A stretch of DNA of 64,000 nucleotides, taken from JADMIH01 sp036399775 (GTDB taxonomy: Bacteria; Chloroflexota; Chloroflexia; QHBQ01; JADMIH01). The stretch is from the NCBI GenBank assembly GCA_036399775.1, contig DASWMJ010000093.1:1-64000 (forward strand). The letters run 5' to 3'. Below the pieces are notes generated by a model. The model saw only the letters and a program-made list of their open reading frames with translations, was not told the origin of the DNA and ran no database searches. Below, piece after piece: positions 1 through 8,073 of the stretch. The position numbers and the translations under genes are program-made. Within the stretch, counting starts at the first letter, position 1. Each line of letters opens with the position of its first letter.

Positions 1-74
1 ATCGCGCCCTGGTGGGGATTGCAAATAGGCCTGTCGCGTGACGGCAGGCAGGGCGCGATAAATCACGCCCCTAC
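1..74. repeat. REP-like palindromic element, cut by the window start
   Basis: Bases 1-11 and 49-59 form a perfect 11-bp inverted repeat, followed by a CGCCCCTAC end at 66-74. The same right end and the CGCCCTGG/CAGGGCG inner arms recur at 28240-28329, 37407-37497, 42381-42471 and, as half copies, near 34443-34469 and 47340-47376. The left CGCCCTGG arm begins at the window edge, so the outer left end is missing. The rest of the space to base 283 shows no gene that I can support. Confidence 0.6.
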
Positions 75-283
75 ACCTTTTGCATTTCTTCGCCGAAGAC
101 AAGATGTCTACTGCTCAAGTCGTAGATAGGATGGGACCCAGGTTACTTACCATCTACATCGAGTATGTGCATAATATGGGCGATGCTACCTGTGAGGCAT
201 GCCGTTTACACCTCATGGAGCGAGTGCCCCCCTCGCAAGGCTGCGACCGGGGCCGAAACAACACTATCATGGAGGAACGAAGA

Positions 284-1291
284 ATGGACACCGTCAAGAC
301 CGGCATCTCCGTACAGGACGCGCCCGCCATCGAGGGCCTCACCTTCCGCCACTTCCAGGGCGATGAGGACTACCCGGCTATCCTGGCGGTGAACCACGCA
401 AGCAAGGTGGCCGACAAGCTCGACCACGATCTGCATACTCTCGATACCCTCAAGCACGCCTACAGCGCCACCCCCTACCATGATCCACGCACGGACATGT
501 TGCTGGCCGAGGTGGACGGCAAGCTAATAGGTTTCAGCCGGGTCTTCTGGGAGCGTCAGCTTGACGGCTCGCGCACCTACTTGCACTTCGGCTTCGTCCT
601 TCCTGAGTGGCGGGGTAAGGGCCTGGGCCGCGCCATGATCCGGTGGGCAGAGGGTCGCGCCCGCGAGATGGAAGCCATGCAGGAGGATAACGCACCTGTC
701 TATCTGGACACGGGTGCCTATGCCACCCAGGAGGGCCTCGAAAACTTGATCAAAATGGAGGGATACGAGCCTATACGTTATTCATACCACATGGAGACGC
801 CCGACCTCGACCACATACCCGACGTGCCGATGCCCGAAGGGTTGGAGGTGCGCCCCGCGAAACCGGAGCACTACCGCGCCATATGGGAGGCTTCCGTTGA
901 GGCTTTTCGAGACCACTGGGGCGCGAGCGAGAGTTATGAGGATTTCGACAGGTGGCTGAGGGATCCCATGAACGAGCCTGAACTCTGGATGGTGGCCTGG
1001 GACGGCGATCAGGTGGCAGGTTCCATCCTCAATTACATCAATTACCAGTACAATGCCCAAACGGGCCGCAAGCTGGGCTACACCGAGTCTATAAGCGTGC
1101 GCCGCCCCTGGCGCAGAAGGGGTCTGGCCCGTGCCCTCCTGGCTCGCAGTATGCAAATGCACAAAGACCGGGGCATGACCCAGACGGGCCTCGGCGTAGA
1201 CACCCAGAATCCCAGCGGCGCGCTCAGACTCTATGAGAGCATGGGCTACCAGGTCAAAGGGCAGTCTACCACGTACCGCAAGCAGCTTTAG
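284..1291 (+). CDS. Tandem GNAT-family N-acetyltransferase
   Basis: A 335-residue protein with two GNAT folds in a row. Each carries the acetyl-CoA pyrophosphate-binding motif: WRGKGLGRAM near residue 109 and WRRRGLARALL near residue 281. Each GNAT half also ends with the usual 'NxxxxxLYExxGY' type strand-helix, clearest in the second half (NPSGALRLYESMGY). Family knowledge says such proteins transfer an acyl group from acyl-CoA to an amine; the substrate cannot be told from sequence. The start at 284 is chosen because GGAGG lies at 271-275, eight bases upstream; an in-frame ATG at 269 and a longer reading frame from 80 lack such a site. The gene stands alone and is closed by a strong hairpin just after the stop. 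Confidence 0.88.
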   Translation: MDTVKTGISVQDAPAIEGLTFRHFQGDEDYPAILAVNHASKVADKLDHDLHTLDTLKHAYSATPYHDPRTDMLLAEVDGKLIGFSRVFWERQLDGSRTYLHFGFVLPEWRGKGLGRAMIRWAEGRAREMEAMQEDNAPVYLDTGAYATQEGLENLIKMEGYEPIRYSYHMETPDLDHIPDVPMPEGLEVRPAKPEHYRAIWEASVEAFRDHWGASESYEDFDRWLRDPMNEPELWMVAWDGDQVAGSILNYINYQYNAQTGRKLGYTESISVRRPWRRRGLARALLARSMQMHKDRGMTQTGLGVDTQNPSGALRLYESMGYQVKGQSTTYRKQL

Positions 1292-1297
1292 ATGGGT

Positions 1298-1346
1298 AAT
1301 AAAAAGAGACGGTTCGGCGCAGAGCGCCGAACCGTCTCTTTTTATT
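1298..1346. terminator. Long perfect hairpin terminator after the GNAT gene
   Basis: A perfect 23-bp inverted repeat (1298-1320 with 1324-1346) with a three-base AGA loop. The right arm itself carries the T-run (TCTCTTTTTATT), and the left arm carries the matching A-run, so it could stop transcription in either direction. The stem is much longer than a typical intrinsic terminator. Confidence 0.85.
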
Positions 1347-1387
1347 ATTGGTTTTGCAAGGTGATTGCGCCTGGCAATTTTTGCGTC

Positions 1388-1396
1388 TGGTACAAT
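1388..1396 (+). promoter_or_regulatory. Extended -10 element upstream of the sigma factor
   Basis: TGGTACAAT, an extended -10 (TG-N-TACAAT), lies about 110 bases before the proposed sigma-factor start. No good -35 at 17 bases is visible. The same nonamer precedes an MFS gene (40046-40054, minus) and the XPB-like gene (44706-44714, minus). Confidence 0.45.
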
Positions 1397-1505
1397 TATA
1401 GGGAATACCTAGAACTCCCCAAGGAAGCTTGTATAGAGGTTGCAACCTGGCGAGCGCATCTCCGTTGTAATTGTGGAGGTAGACTCGCGGGTGGAAGGTT
1501 TAGCC

Positions 1506-2096
1506 GTGGTCCTAGACGAAAAAAGCTGGGTAGCGCGGGCGCAGGAGGGCGACGCCACCGCATTCGAAGCGATCTATAATCGCTACGAGAGGCGGCTGTA
1601 TGCCTTCATTTATCGCTTGATGGGCAACAGCGAAGACGCCTACGACCTGACTCAGGATACGTTCGTCAAGGCGTACCAGGCGCTGCCTCGCACCGCGCCT
1701 GACCTGAACCTGTCCGCGTGGCTGCACCGTATAGCCTCCAATGCATGCATGGACGTGCTGCGGCGGCGCAAGCTGATAAGGTGGCTGCCCTGGGAGACGT
1801 TCGACACGAACCCCGCGATGGAGCCTACCGCCGACGACGACCCGGTAGGCGAGTACAACCAGGTAGAGACCTCCGGCGAGGTCCAGGTGATACTCGACAA
1901 GCTGACGCCCAAGCACCGCATGTCGCTGATCCTGAAAGAGTACCAGGGTATGTCGTGTGATGAGATAGGGGAAGTGATGGGCTTGAGCAGATCTGCGGTG
2001 AAATCGCTCCTGTTCCGGGCGCGTGAGGAGTTCAGGCAGGTGTACCTGGCTAAGTACGGGCACCCGCCCGGTGGGGATGCCGTGAATGGTGGCTAA
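1506..2096 (+). CDS. ECF-type RNA polymerase sigma factor
   Basis: A 196-residue sigma-70 family protein. Region 2 (about residues 20-63) shows the helix AFEAIYNRYERRLYAFIYRL and the DLTQDTFVKAYQ core-binding and -10-melting segment; region 4 (about 130-185) has a helix-turn-helix MSCDEIGEVMGLSRSAVKSL for -35 recognition. There is no region 1.1 or 3, as in extracytoplasmic-function factors. I chose GTG at 1506 because GGAAGG at 1493-1498 lies seven bases upstream; in-frame GTG codons at 1473 and 1491 and a TTG at 1440 are alternatives with poorer ribosome sites. It is followed by a membrane anti-sigma factor with a zinc-binding HC2 domain, the usual partner arrangement, so the pair likely senses an envelope signal. 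Confidence 0.9.
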   Translation: MVLDEKSWVARAQEGDATAFEAIYNRYERRLYAFIYRLMGNSEDAYDLTQDTFVKAYQALPRTAPDLNLSAWLHRIASNACMDVLRRRKLIRWLPWETFDTNPAMEPTADDDPVGEYNQVETSGEVQVILDKLTPKHRMSLILKEYQGMSCDEIGEVMGLSRSAVKSLLFRAREEFRQVYLAKYGHPPGGDAVNGG

Positions 2097-2193
2097 AGAG
2101 ATAAGGTCTATATGATAAGGCGCTATTGCGTAATAGCCTGGGGGCGCGGCAAATCGCGTCCTCCCACGATAAAAATAGCTTTGGGGGCATGAA

Positions 2194-3858
2194 ATGAACT
2201 GTACCGAAATCCGGCCGCTGATAAGCGCCTATTACGATGGCGAAGCGACACCGGAAGAGCGCGCGCTGGTGCAGCAACACCTGCCGCGCTGCGAAGACTG
2301 CCGCCATGCCCTGGCCGAGTACCGTGCCATAGGGAGTGACCTGCGCGGTCTTCCGGTACCCGTGCCGCCTGCCGGGCTGCGCCGCGACGTATGGCGTGCT
2401 ATTGAAGCTCAACAGAAAGCTCGGCCCGCGTTCGGTAGCGCTACGCCTGCTAAAGGCACCGTCATCACTTTTCCCAAAGGCCAGAGGAAGCTGACGCCTG
2501 CTACTATCCTCACGAGCATGGGAAGCGGTTGGGCGAAGGCGCTGCCTGCGGCTTTGCTCGTAGGGGGATTGCTATTGGTTATGGCGGTGCTGATGCTGCG
2601 CCCATCTAATGATGTGGTAGCGGTCCAGATAGTTGATCCAATGCCCTTCGCTAACTACACAGGCCCTGTGCATGTCGCGTTCAATAGGCAAGTGATTCCC
2701 TCCAAGGCTGAGGACTTCACTTATGTGCGTGAATTGGATGGTGCTGCTTCCTATACGCTGACCAACGTCACCAAGACGTTCACTGCCAGTACGGCGAGTG
2801 CTACGTCTGGCGTGTTAGAGATAAAGCCTGAGCAGTCATGGAAACCTGGAACCAGGTATGAAATCTATGTAGATGCACCCAGTATGTACCGTGGCGTCGG
2901 GACTGAGCCTATGGACACCAGGCCATATCTCCTGACTTTCGAGGTGGCGGCTTACACACCCACGCCCACAAACACACCGACCAATACGCCCATACCTACA
3001 GAGACATCTGTGCCAACCAATACGCCCAGGATTGAGCCTACTGCTATCGCGCAGGAGACGCCCGGTGGGCCGGTGGTGGAGCCGACCAAAGAGCCTGTCC
3101 AGCCGACCGCTACGACCGCCAAACCGAGCGCGACCGCTGAGCCAAAACCGACTAATACGCTCGCGCCCACCAGGACGCCTGTGCCTACCTCTACCCCCAG
3201 GCCAACGGATACGCCCGTGCCTACTTCAACGGCTACGGCTACCGCCAGCCCGGTAGTGGGCACGGCAACCCCTACGACGGCCCACAGGAATACGCCTACC
3301 GTGACTGCTACGGCACAGCCCAAAATAACTGCTACGCCTCGTGTGACCCCTTCAGCGACACCTCTGTGCGAGCCGATGCCGGTGCGAGGCTTCGGTAAGG
3401 TATGGAATGAGAATGCCTCTGTGCGGGATGAGGCTGGGTGCCCCCTGGCGCTGGAGTCCGGCATACTGAGTGCGGCCTACCAGAAGTTTGAAGGTGGGTA
3501 TATGTTCTGGCGCGGGGATACGCGCACGATCTACGTCTTCATTGGGAATGAGACGGACCAGTATGGCGTGTGGAGAGAGTACGCTGACACCTGGCGCGAC
3601 GGCGACCCGATAACTCAGACGACGCGTATACCTCCAACCGGCCGGTACGCCCCGGTCAGAGGCTTCGGTAAGATATGGAACGCCGACGAGTCGCTACAAT
3701 TGTCGCTGGGGTGGGGCCTCGGTCCGGAAGATGGCATAGGGGCCGTGTGGCAGCCGTTCGAGGGCGCGAACGCCCTGTGGACCGCCGACAAGATAATCAG
3801 GTTCATGTACCCCGGCGGTATCTACGAGCGGTTCGACGATAAGTTCGAGCAGCCATAA
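2194..3858 (+). CDS. Membrane anti-sigma factor with zf-HC2, Ig-like and repeat domains
   Basis: A 554-residue protein. The N-terminus has the zinc-finger anti-sigma motif with C3 and H29-x3-C33-x2-C36, which in the family holds the cognate sigma factor in the cytoplasm. A single membrane helix lies near residues 112-135. Outside it comes a bacterial Ig-like segment (about 145-250), then a long Thr/Pro-rich linker (about 252-390) and two related C-terminal repeats that both begin with VRGFGK(V/I)W and contain aromatic-rich F-E-G motifs. Such repeats are seen in exported Chloroflexota proteins; their ligand is unknown to me. The ATG at 2194 has a G-rich site nine bases upstream. It follows the sigma gene by 97 bases, consistent with one transcript. 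It would transmit an outside signal to the sigma factor. Confidence 0.85.
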   Translation: MNCTEIRPLISAYYDGEATPEERALVQQHLPRCEDCRHALAEYRAIGSDLRGLPVPVPPAGLRRDVWRAIEAQQKARPAFGSATPAKGTVITFPKGQRKLTPATILTSMGSGWAKALPAALLVGGLLLVMAVLMLRPSNDVVAVQIVDPMPFANYTGPVHVAFNRQVIPSKAEDFTYVRELDGAASYTLTNVTKTFTASTASATSGVLEIKPEQSWKPGTRYEIYVDAPSMYRGVGTEPMDTRPYLLTFEVAAYTPTPTNTPTNTPIPTETSVPTNTPRIEPTAIAQETPGGPVVEPTKEPVQPTATTAKPSATAEPKPTNTLAPTRTPVPTSTPRPTDTPVPTSTATATASPVVGTATPTTAHRNTPTVTATAQPKITATPRVTPSATPLCEPMPVRGFGKVWNENASVRDEAGCPLALESGILSAAYQKFEGGYMFWRGDTRTIYVFIGNETDQYGVWREYADTWRDGDPITQTTRIPPTGRYAPVRGFGKIWNADESLQLSLGWGLGPEDGIGAVWQPFEGANALWTADKIIRFMYPGGIYERFDDKFEQP

Positions 3859-3892
3859 AATCGCAACCAAACTATCACCCTATGTATGCAGA

Positions 3893-3947
3893 ATGGGAAG
3901 AATAAGAAAAATGGCGGCTAAGCCGCCATTTTTCTTATTCTTCCCAT
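3893..3947. terminator. Long perfect hairpin terminator after the anti-sigma gene
   Basis: A perfect 26-bp stem (3893-3918 with 3922-3947) with a three-base TAA loop, again carrying an A-run on the left and a T-run on the right. Its core AAAAATGGCGGC/GCCGCCATTTTT is shared with the hairpin at 34343-34391. Confidence 0.85.
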
Positions 3948-4051
3948 AGTTACGGTAATCGAAGATGGGAAGTAAGTACCACCGCACATAACCCTCTCTA
4001 ACCCAAATGTATAGTTTATACTAGGCGCATAGACACACAGGGGAGATTTAG

Positions 4052-5395
4052 ATGGACAGCAGCACGCCCACGCCTGACGATGCCAGGCAAGGCCAACAAT
4101 CCTACACGCCACCTGACACCCAGCCCCCGGCAGGCTATAACCTGCCGCCCCCGCCAGTTGTGCAGGGGGAGCAGGTGCCCTTGCCTTCCTATGCAGCATA
4201 TACACCACCAGGCTCTGTGCCCGGTGAGTTACCGCCGCAGCCTGCGCCAGCCTCTATGGGGAAGTTCGCGATTGGGGCAGGTATCACTGTAGTGTGCATC
4301 TTCCTGGTGTCGCTGGGCTTCGCGGTGGGGGGAGAACCGGCGCGGTTTATGAACGTAGGCGTGCAGTTCGCGCCCTTTGCGATATTGGGCGCTCTGGCCT
4401 ACATGGGAGCCAAGAATGGCGTAGCGGCAGTCTTTTGCTACCTGTGGCTGGCTATACTGGCGTTCCTGGTGCTCTTCGTGAACTTTGCGCTCGTGCTGGC
4501 GGCCTTCATTGCGGGCGATGTCAACTCAGTGCAGCCCGGCTCGAACTCTTCAACCCTCTTCAAACCGGGAATGCTGCCTGCGCTGGGCTGGGCGGCGCTG
4601 CTGCTTGGGTTAGTGGCTATCATCTCGTCGCTGATGTTGCTGCGCCCGGTGCGCGTTGCGCTGTCGCGTATCATGCCTATAGACCCGGACAATTTCGTGC
4701 ATAAGATAGCCCTTCCGATGCTCATCTTGATAATGCTTGGCTCATTCGTGCCCTTGATAGTGCTGGGCGGGAGGCCGCCACTGCTGGAAGTAGTGAATAG
4801 TGGCATGCTGAAGAGCGCGAGCGGTGAGGCGGTGGAAGTGCTGCCGCAGGACCTTATTTATCAGTTCGTGTGGACCATACCCGCCGCGTTGATAGCTGCC
4901 GGTTGGCCTGTCGCGCGCCGGTTCAGGGCGGTCATGTCCAGGCTTGGCATGGTGCGACCAACCATAGCGCAGGCTGGGTTTGGCGTGGTGGCGGGGGTGG
5001 TGCTGGCTGCGCTGGCGGCGTACGTGATTGACCCCGCGATAACCTGGTTCTGGCAGAGTATGGGCTGGCAGACGACTGACGTAGAAGCGTTTGGGAAGCT
5101 GATGAGCAACGTGGTTACGCCGTTGGGCGCGGTGCTGATAGGGGTGACGGCTGGAATAGGTGAGGAGATGGCGGTTCGCGGCCTGTTGCAGCCTCGCATC
5201 GGCCTGATAGCTTCCAACCTGGTCTTCACGTCCCTCCACGCGATGCAGTACGGGGTGGACGCGCTCCTGAGCGTATTCATCATAGGGTTGGTGCTCGGCA
5301 TCATCCGTGCCCGCTCGAATACCACCACTTCGGCCATAGTGCATGGAGTGTACGACTTCGTGCTGGTGCTAGCTAGCGCGCTGGCTTTTCAGTAG
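4052..5395 (+). CDS. CPBP-family intramembrane metalloprotease
   Basis: A 447-residue polytopic membrane protein. The first 70 residues are Pro-rich and probably disordered; about eight hydrophobic helices follow. The CPBP (CAAX protease/bacteriocin-processing, ABI) signature is complete: EExxxR at E371-E372-R376, FxxxH ending at H396, and a last HxxxD-type motif with H431. Family knowledge assigns these residues to metal binding and peptide cleavage within the membrane; the substrate is unknown. The ATG at 4052 is preceded by GGGGAGA. It is monocistronic, bounded upstream by a hairpin and downstream by convergent toxin-antitoxin-like genes. Confidence 0.88.
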   Translation: MDSSTPTPDDARQGQQSYTPPDTQPPAGYNLPPPPVVQGEQVPLPSYAAYTPPGSVPGELPPQPAPASMGKFAIGAGITVVCIFLVSLGFAVGGEPARFMNVGVQFAPFAILGALAYMGAKNGVAAVFCYLWLAILAFLVLFVNFALVLAAFIAGDVNSVQPGSNSSTLFKPGMLPALGWAALLLGLVAIISSLMLLRPVRVALSRIMPIDPDNFVHKIALPMLILIMLGSFVPLIVLGGRPPLLEVVNSGMLKSASGEAVEVLPQDLIYQFVWTIPAALIAAGWPVARRFRAVMSRLGMVRPTIAQAGFGVVAGVVLAALAAYVIDPAITWFWQSMGWQTTDVEAFGKLMSNVVTPLGAVLIGVTAGIGEEMAVRGLLQPRIGLIASNLVFTSLHAMQYGVDALLSVFIIGLVLGIIRARSNTTTSAIVHGVYDFVLVLASALAFQ

Positions 5396-5423
5396 GGGCT
5401 TGTGGACCTAGCACTCTATGATT

Positions 5424-5786
5424 TCATCCCCGGGAGCTTAGAAACTCCAATCTATTCACCATCTCCTCTGCCGACAATTTATCAGCCAGCCGAACGAGAC
5501 GGCGCATTTGCTCGCCTAACGGGATACGGAGCTTTTGCTCAAGCAAGACAATCCCGGCATGTGATAAGCCCTGCTCAATAAAGTTATTATGTAGAGGCCT
5601 GTAATCTCTAATGTTGTAGCTGTACAAGACAAGGCCATGCTCTGCTGCGTATCTAAGATGTCTATCATCCGGCTTGCTATCCATACCTGCGTCTGAAGCA
5701 GTGATTACCTCAACTCCCTGCGAGCGCACTGCTCGTACAAGACCGCTGCGCATCACATCCTCGTCCATATAAAAACGTATTTTCAT
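5424..5786 (-). CDS. DUF5615 PIN-like toxin, second pair
   Basis: A 120-residue protein starting MKIRFYMDEDV, the typical DUF5615 beginning in which the acidic residues of the PIN-like fold follow the first strand. Further conserved pieces are the SYNIRDY segment near residue 78 and HAGIVLL near residue 97. DUF5615 proteins are predicted toxins or nucleases partnered with DUF433 proteins. It lies three bases after its DUF433 partner. It is a paralogue of the protein at 6108-6467, with matching order of motifs (FxNE/DED, YSYN, HAGIVL, LSAEEM). Confidence 0.85.
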   Translation of the reverse strand: MKIRFYMDEDVMRSGLVRAVRSQGVEVITASDAGMDSKPDDRHLRYAAEHGLVLYSYNIRDYRPLHNNFIEQGLSHAGIVLLEQKLRIPLGEQMRRLVRLADKLSAEEMVNRLEFLSSRG

Positions 5787-5789
5787 TTT

Positions 5790-6095
5790 TCATTTATGGC
5801 CTTGCGCTTCTGCCCATTCTCTCGCTATCTTTTCCTCCTCAGCCTCTTCCGCAGCAAAGTCAGCATCCATCTGCGCCCGGTTGGCGTGATAGTAGGCGAG
5901 TGCTGCATGAATACCAGCCAGCGTCAAGTGTGGCATATCACTGGCTATTTCCTCAGGGGTTAGACCTTCTACATATGCTAGACCCACAATTCTCCGCACA
6001 GTCACCCCTGCACCCACCACGTAGGGTCGCCCACCGCGCACGCCCGGTGTTCTAGTTATGAGCGTGCCTATATCTATCGATGCTGTAACTCCCAT
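5790..6095 (-). CDS. DUF433 antitoxin-like protein, second pair
   Basis: A 101-residue protein with the DUF433 signature: an N-terminal strand pattern IDIGTLITRTPGVRGGRP, then a helix-turn-helix-like region (about 45-75) with GLTPEEIASDMPHLTLAGIH and a YYHAN end. The C-terminal tail is acidic. DUF433 proteins are small winged-helix-like antitoxins that pair with DUF5615. Its start is 12 bases from the end of the preceding DUF5615 gene, so both pairs are probably one transcript read from the promoter near 6797-6825. Confidence 0.88.
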   Translation of the reverse strand: MGVTASIDIGTLITRTPGVRGGRPYVVGAGVTVRRIVGLAYVEGLTPEEIASDMPHLTLAGIHAALAYYHANRAQMDADFAAEEAEEEKIAREWAEAQGHK

Positions 6096-6107
6096 CGTTT
6101 GTGCCTC

Positions 6108-6467
6108 CTAACCCCAAGAACTCAGATACACCAACTGATCCCGCATCTCCTCCGCCGACAAAACATCAATTATGCGTAGCAGGCGGCGTGCTTGCTCGCC
6201 TATACCATAATCGCGCTCATGAGCGAGGACTATCCCGGCATGTGATCGTCCCTGTTCCAGGAACTTGCCATGCAAGACCATGAAATCCTTTACGTTGTAA
6301 CTGTAAATGACACGACCCTGCTCTGTTGCATATGCCAACTGCTGCTCGTCAGATTCCCCTCGCCTCTGAGCATCTTGCACGGTCGTCACATCAATTCCTT
6401 GATTACGCAAGGCTTGCACAAGGCCGCTGTCCATCGCATTTTCATCTAGATAGAGACGTATCCTCAT
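6108..6467 (-). CDS. DUF5615 PIN-like toxin, first pair
   Basis: A 119-residue DUF5615 protein: MRIRLYLDENAM at the start, YSYNVKDF near residue 77, HAGIVLAHERDYG near 95 and LSAEEMRDQL near the end. It overlaps its DUF433 partner by four bases (6464-6467), indicating translational coupling. It differs clearly from the downstream paralogue, so the duplication is not recent. Function as a nuclease toxin is family inference only. Confidence 0.85.
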   Translation of the reverse strand: MRIRLYLDENAMDSGLVQALRNQGIDVTTVQDAQRRGESDEQQLAYATEQGRVIYSYNVKDFMVLHGKFLEQGRSHAGIVLAHERDYGIGEQARRLLRIIDVLSAEEMRDQLVYLSSWG

Positions 6468-6769
6468 GTGTTATCTGCTGAATGCGTCTGCCGCCACTCT
6501 TTCTCCAATTGTTTGTACTCGGCGTCGTAGTCAGCCATATCAGCCTCTATCTCTTGCTGATTGGCGTAGTAATAGGCCAATGCCGCGTGGACTTGAGCCA
6601 GCGTCAGGTACTTTCGTTGGGCAATCTCCTCCGCGCTTGCGCCTTCTTTGTGCAAGCCTATGACTGTGCGGACCATCGTGCCTGTTCCCGCGATCACGGG
6701 ACGGCCACCTCGTATCTCCGGCGACTTAGATATGAGCGTGCCGATGTCCACCGATGCTGCAATTGCCAT
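6464..6769 (-). CDS. DUF433 antitoxin-like protein, first pair
   Basis: A 101-residue DUF433 protein with IDIGTLISKSPEIRGGRPVI near the N-terminus and the helix-turn-helix-like segment GASAEEIAQRKYLTLAQVH. It is the first gene of a four-gene minus-strand unit. AGGAGGAG lies just upstream of the ATG. A 12-bp palindrome at 6810-6821 sits in the promoter spacer and could be the site at which the antitoxin, alone or with its toxin, represses the unit, as is common for such modules (inference). Confidence 0.88.
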   Translation of the reverse strand: MAIAASVDIGTLISKSPEIRGGRPVIAGTGTMVRTVIGLHKEGASAEEIAQRKYLTLAQVHAALAYYYANQQEIEADMADYDAEYKQLEKEWRQTHSADNT

Positions 6770-6796
6770 AATCTCTCCTCCTATTGCTACATTTCA

Positions 6797-6825
6797 ATTG
6801 TAGTGCTTTTGCTCATGAGCAGCAA
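6797..6825 (-). promoter_or_regulatory. Promoter of the toxin-antitoxin unit with a palindromic operator candidate
   Basis: On the minus strand, -35 TTGCTG (6825-6820) and -10 TACAAT (6802-6797) are 17 bases apart. Between and touching them lies the perfect palindrome TGCTCATGAGCA at 6810-6821, well placed to block polymerase. Confidence 0.65.
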
Positions 6826-6877
6826 TAGGTCGTCGGACCTATATGCGATACCCAGTCGCGCCTGCCTGCCACCAACT

Positions 6878-6906
6878 TTGACAACACCACACTCATGCTT
6901 TATAAT
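6878..6906 (+). promoter_or_regulatory. Consensus sigma-70-type promoter for dnaJ-hspR
   Basis: TTGACA at 6878-6883 and TATAAT at 6901-6906 with exactly 17 bases between, an exact match to the housekeeping consensus. The start would be near 6913, giving a leader of about 24 bases. I saw no HAIR (HspR) or CIRCE (HrcA) operator beside it. Confidence 0.85.
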
Positions 6907-6936
6907 ATACACGTACTCATATCATAGGGTGCTGAC

Positions 6937-8073
6937 ATGCAATATAAAGACTATTACAACACATTGGGTGTGAAGCGCAACGCCGGTGAGAAGGAGATCA
7001 AGTCTGCCTTCCGCAAGCTGGCGCGCAAGCATCACCCTGACCTGAACCCGAATGACCGCGAGGCCGAGGCCAAGTTCAAAGAGGTAAACGAGGCCTACGA
7101 AGTGTTGAGCGACCCGGAGAAGCGCACCAAGTACGACCAGTTCGGCTCGGACTGGGAGCGTTACCAGCAGTCGGCAGGCTCAAGCGGCGGCTTCGACTTT
7201 AGCAAGTACTCCCAGGGCTTTGGCGGGTTCAGCGGCTTCACCACTGCAAGCGGTGGACGCCGGGGCGGGCGCACTTCAACAGCCCCAGGCATGGCAGGCG
7301 ATATGGGTGGCCTGGGGGGAGATGGAGACTTCTCCGACTTCTTCGAGATGCTCTTTGGGCAGTCGGCAGCGAGCAGGAGAGCTGGTGGCGGTAGCGGCTA
7401 TTACAGTGGGGGGCGGACGCGCACCGTGCCCCGGCCCGGCCAGGACTACGAGCAGGAGATAGACCTCTCGCTCGAAGAGATGTTCACAGGCACCCAGCGT
7501 ATGCTGGAGATGGAAGTGCCGGAGGCGTGCCCCACGTGCGGGGGGACAGGCGTCGCTAACAATGCCATCTGCTCGACCTGCAAGGGCGCGGGCACGTCCC
7601 ACCGCTCGAAGCGGCTGGAGGTGAGCATACCCCCTGGCGGGCACACAGGCTCTCGCGTGCGCTTCGCGGGCGAAGGCGGTCCCGGCCAGGCCGGTGGGGC
7701 TAAGGGTAATCTCTACCTGCGGCTCAACGTGCTGCCCCACGAGCGATATGAGCGCAAAGGCAACGACCTGTACGTAACGGTGAGCGTACCCCTATATACG
7801 GCGGTGCTTGGAGGCGAAGTGCATGTGCCGACCCTCAAAGGCACGAGGCTGGCGCTCAAGATACCGGCGGGCACGCAGAACGGGCGCACCTTCAAGCTAT
7901 CGGGCCAGGGCATGCCCAACCTGAAGAAGCAGGAAGTGCGTGGCGACCTGTACGCGAAGGTAGAGGTGCAACTTCCTACAGAGTTGAGCGAGAGGGAGAA
8001 GCAACTCTTTGAGGAGTTGCAACGTATATATAACGAGAAGAAGGGGGGCCAGAGCGATGCTACCCGGCCCTAA
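6937..8073 (+). CDS. dnaJ: DnaJ-family co-chaperone with a reduced zinc finger
   Basis: A 378-residue Hsp40. The J domain (residues 1-70) holds the HPD motif at 33-35 that stimulates DnaK ATPase. A Gly/Ser/Phe-rich region (about 75-170) follows, then the C-terminal substrate-binding domains. Only two CxxCxGxG motifs are present (CPTCGGTG and CSTCKGAG), where classical DnaJ has four, so the protein stands between DnaJ and the zinc-free CbpA type. There is no dnaK or grpE next to it. It overlaps hspR by 17 bases and is driven by a perfect consensus promoter. It would deliver clients to DnaK or to the ClpC encoded next door. Confidence 0.92.
   Translation: MQYKDYYNTLGVKRNAGEKEIKSAFRKLARKHHPDLNPNDREAEAKFKEVNEAYEVLSDPEKRTKYDQFGSDWERYQQSAGSSGGFDFSKYSQGFGGFSGFTTASGGRRGGRTSTAPGMAGDMGGLGGDGDFSDFFEMLFGQSAASRRAGGGSGYYSGGRTRTVPRPGQDYEQEIDLSLEEMFTGTQRMLEMEVPEACPTCGGTGVANNAICSTCKGAGTSHRSKRLEVSIPPGGHTGSRVRFAGEGGPGQAGGAKGNLYLRLNVLPHERYERKGNDLYVTVSVPLYTAVLGGEVHVPTLKGTRLALKIPAGTQNGRTFKLSGQGMPNLKKQEVRGDLYAKVEVQLPTELSEREKQLFEELQRIYNEKKGGQSDATRP

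Noticed and set aside
1292..1579. A plus-strand 95-codon frame starting at the GNAT stop
   Set aside because: It begins inside the hairpin terminator and overlaps the sigma factor start; no family likeness.
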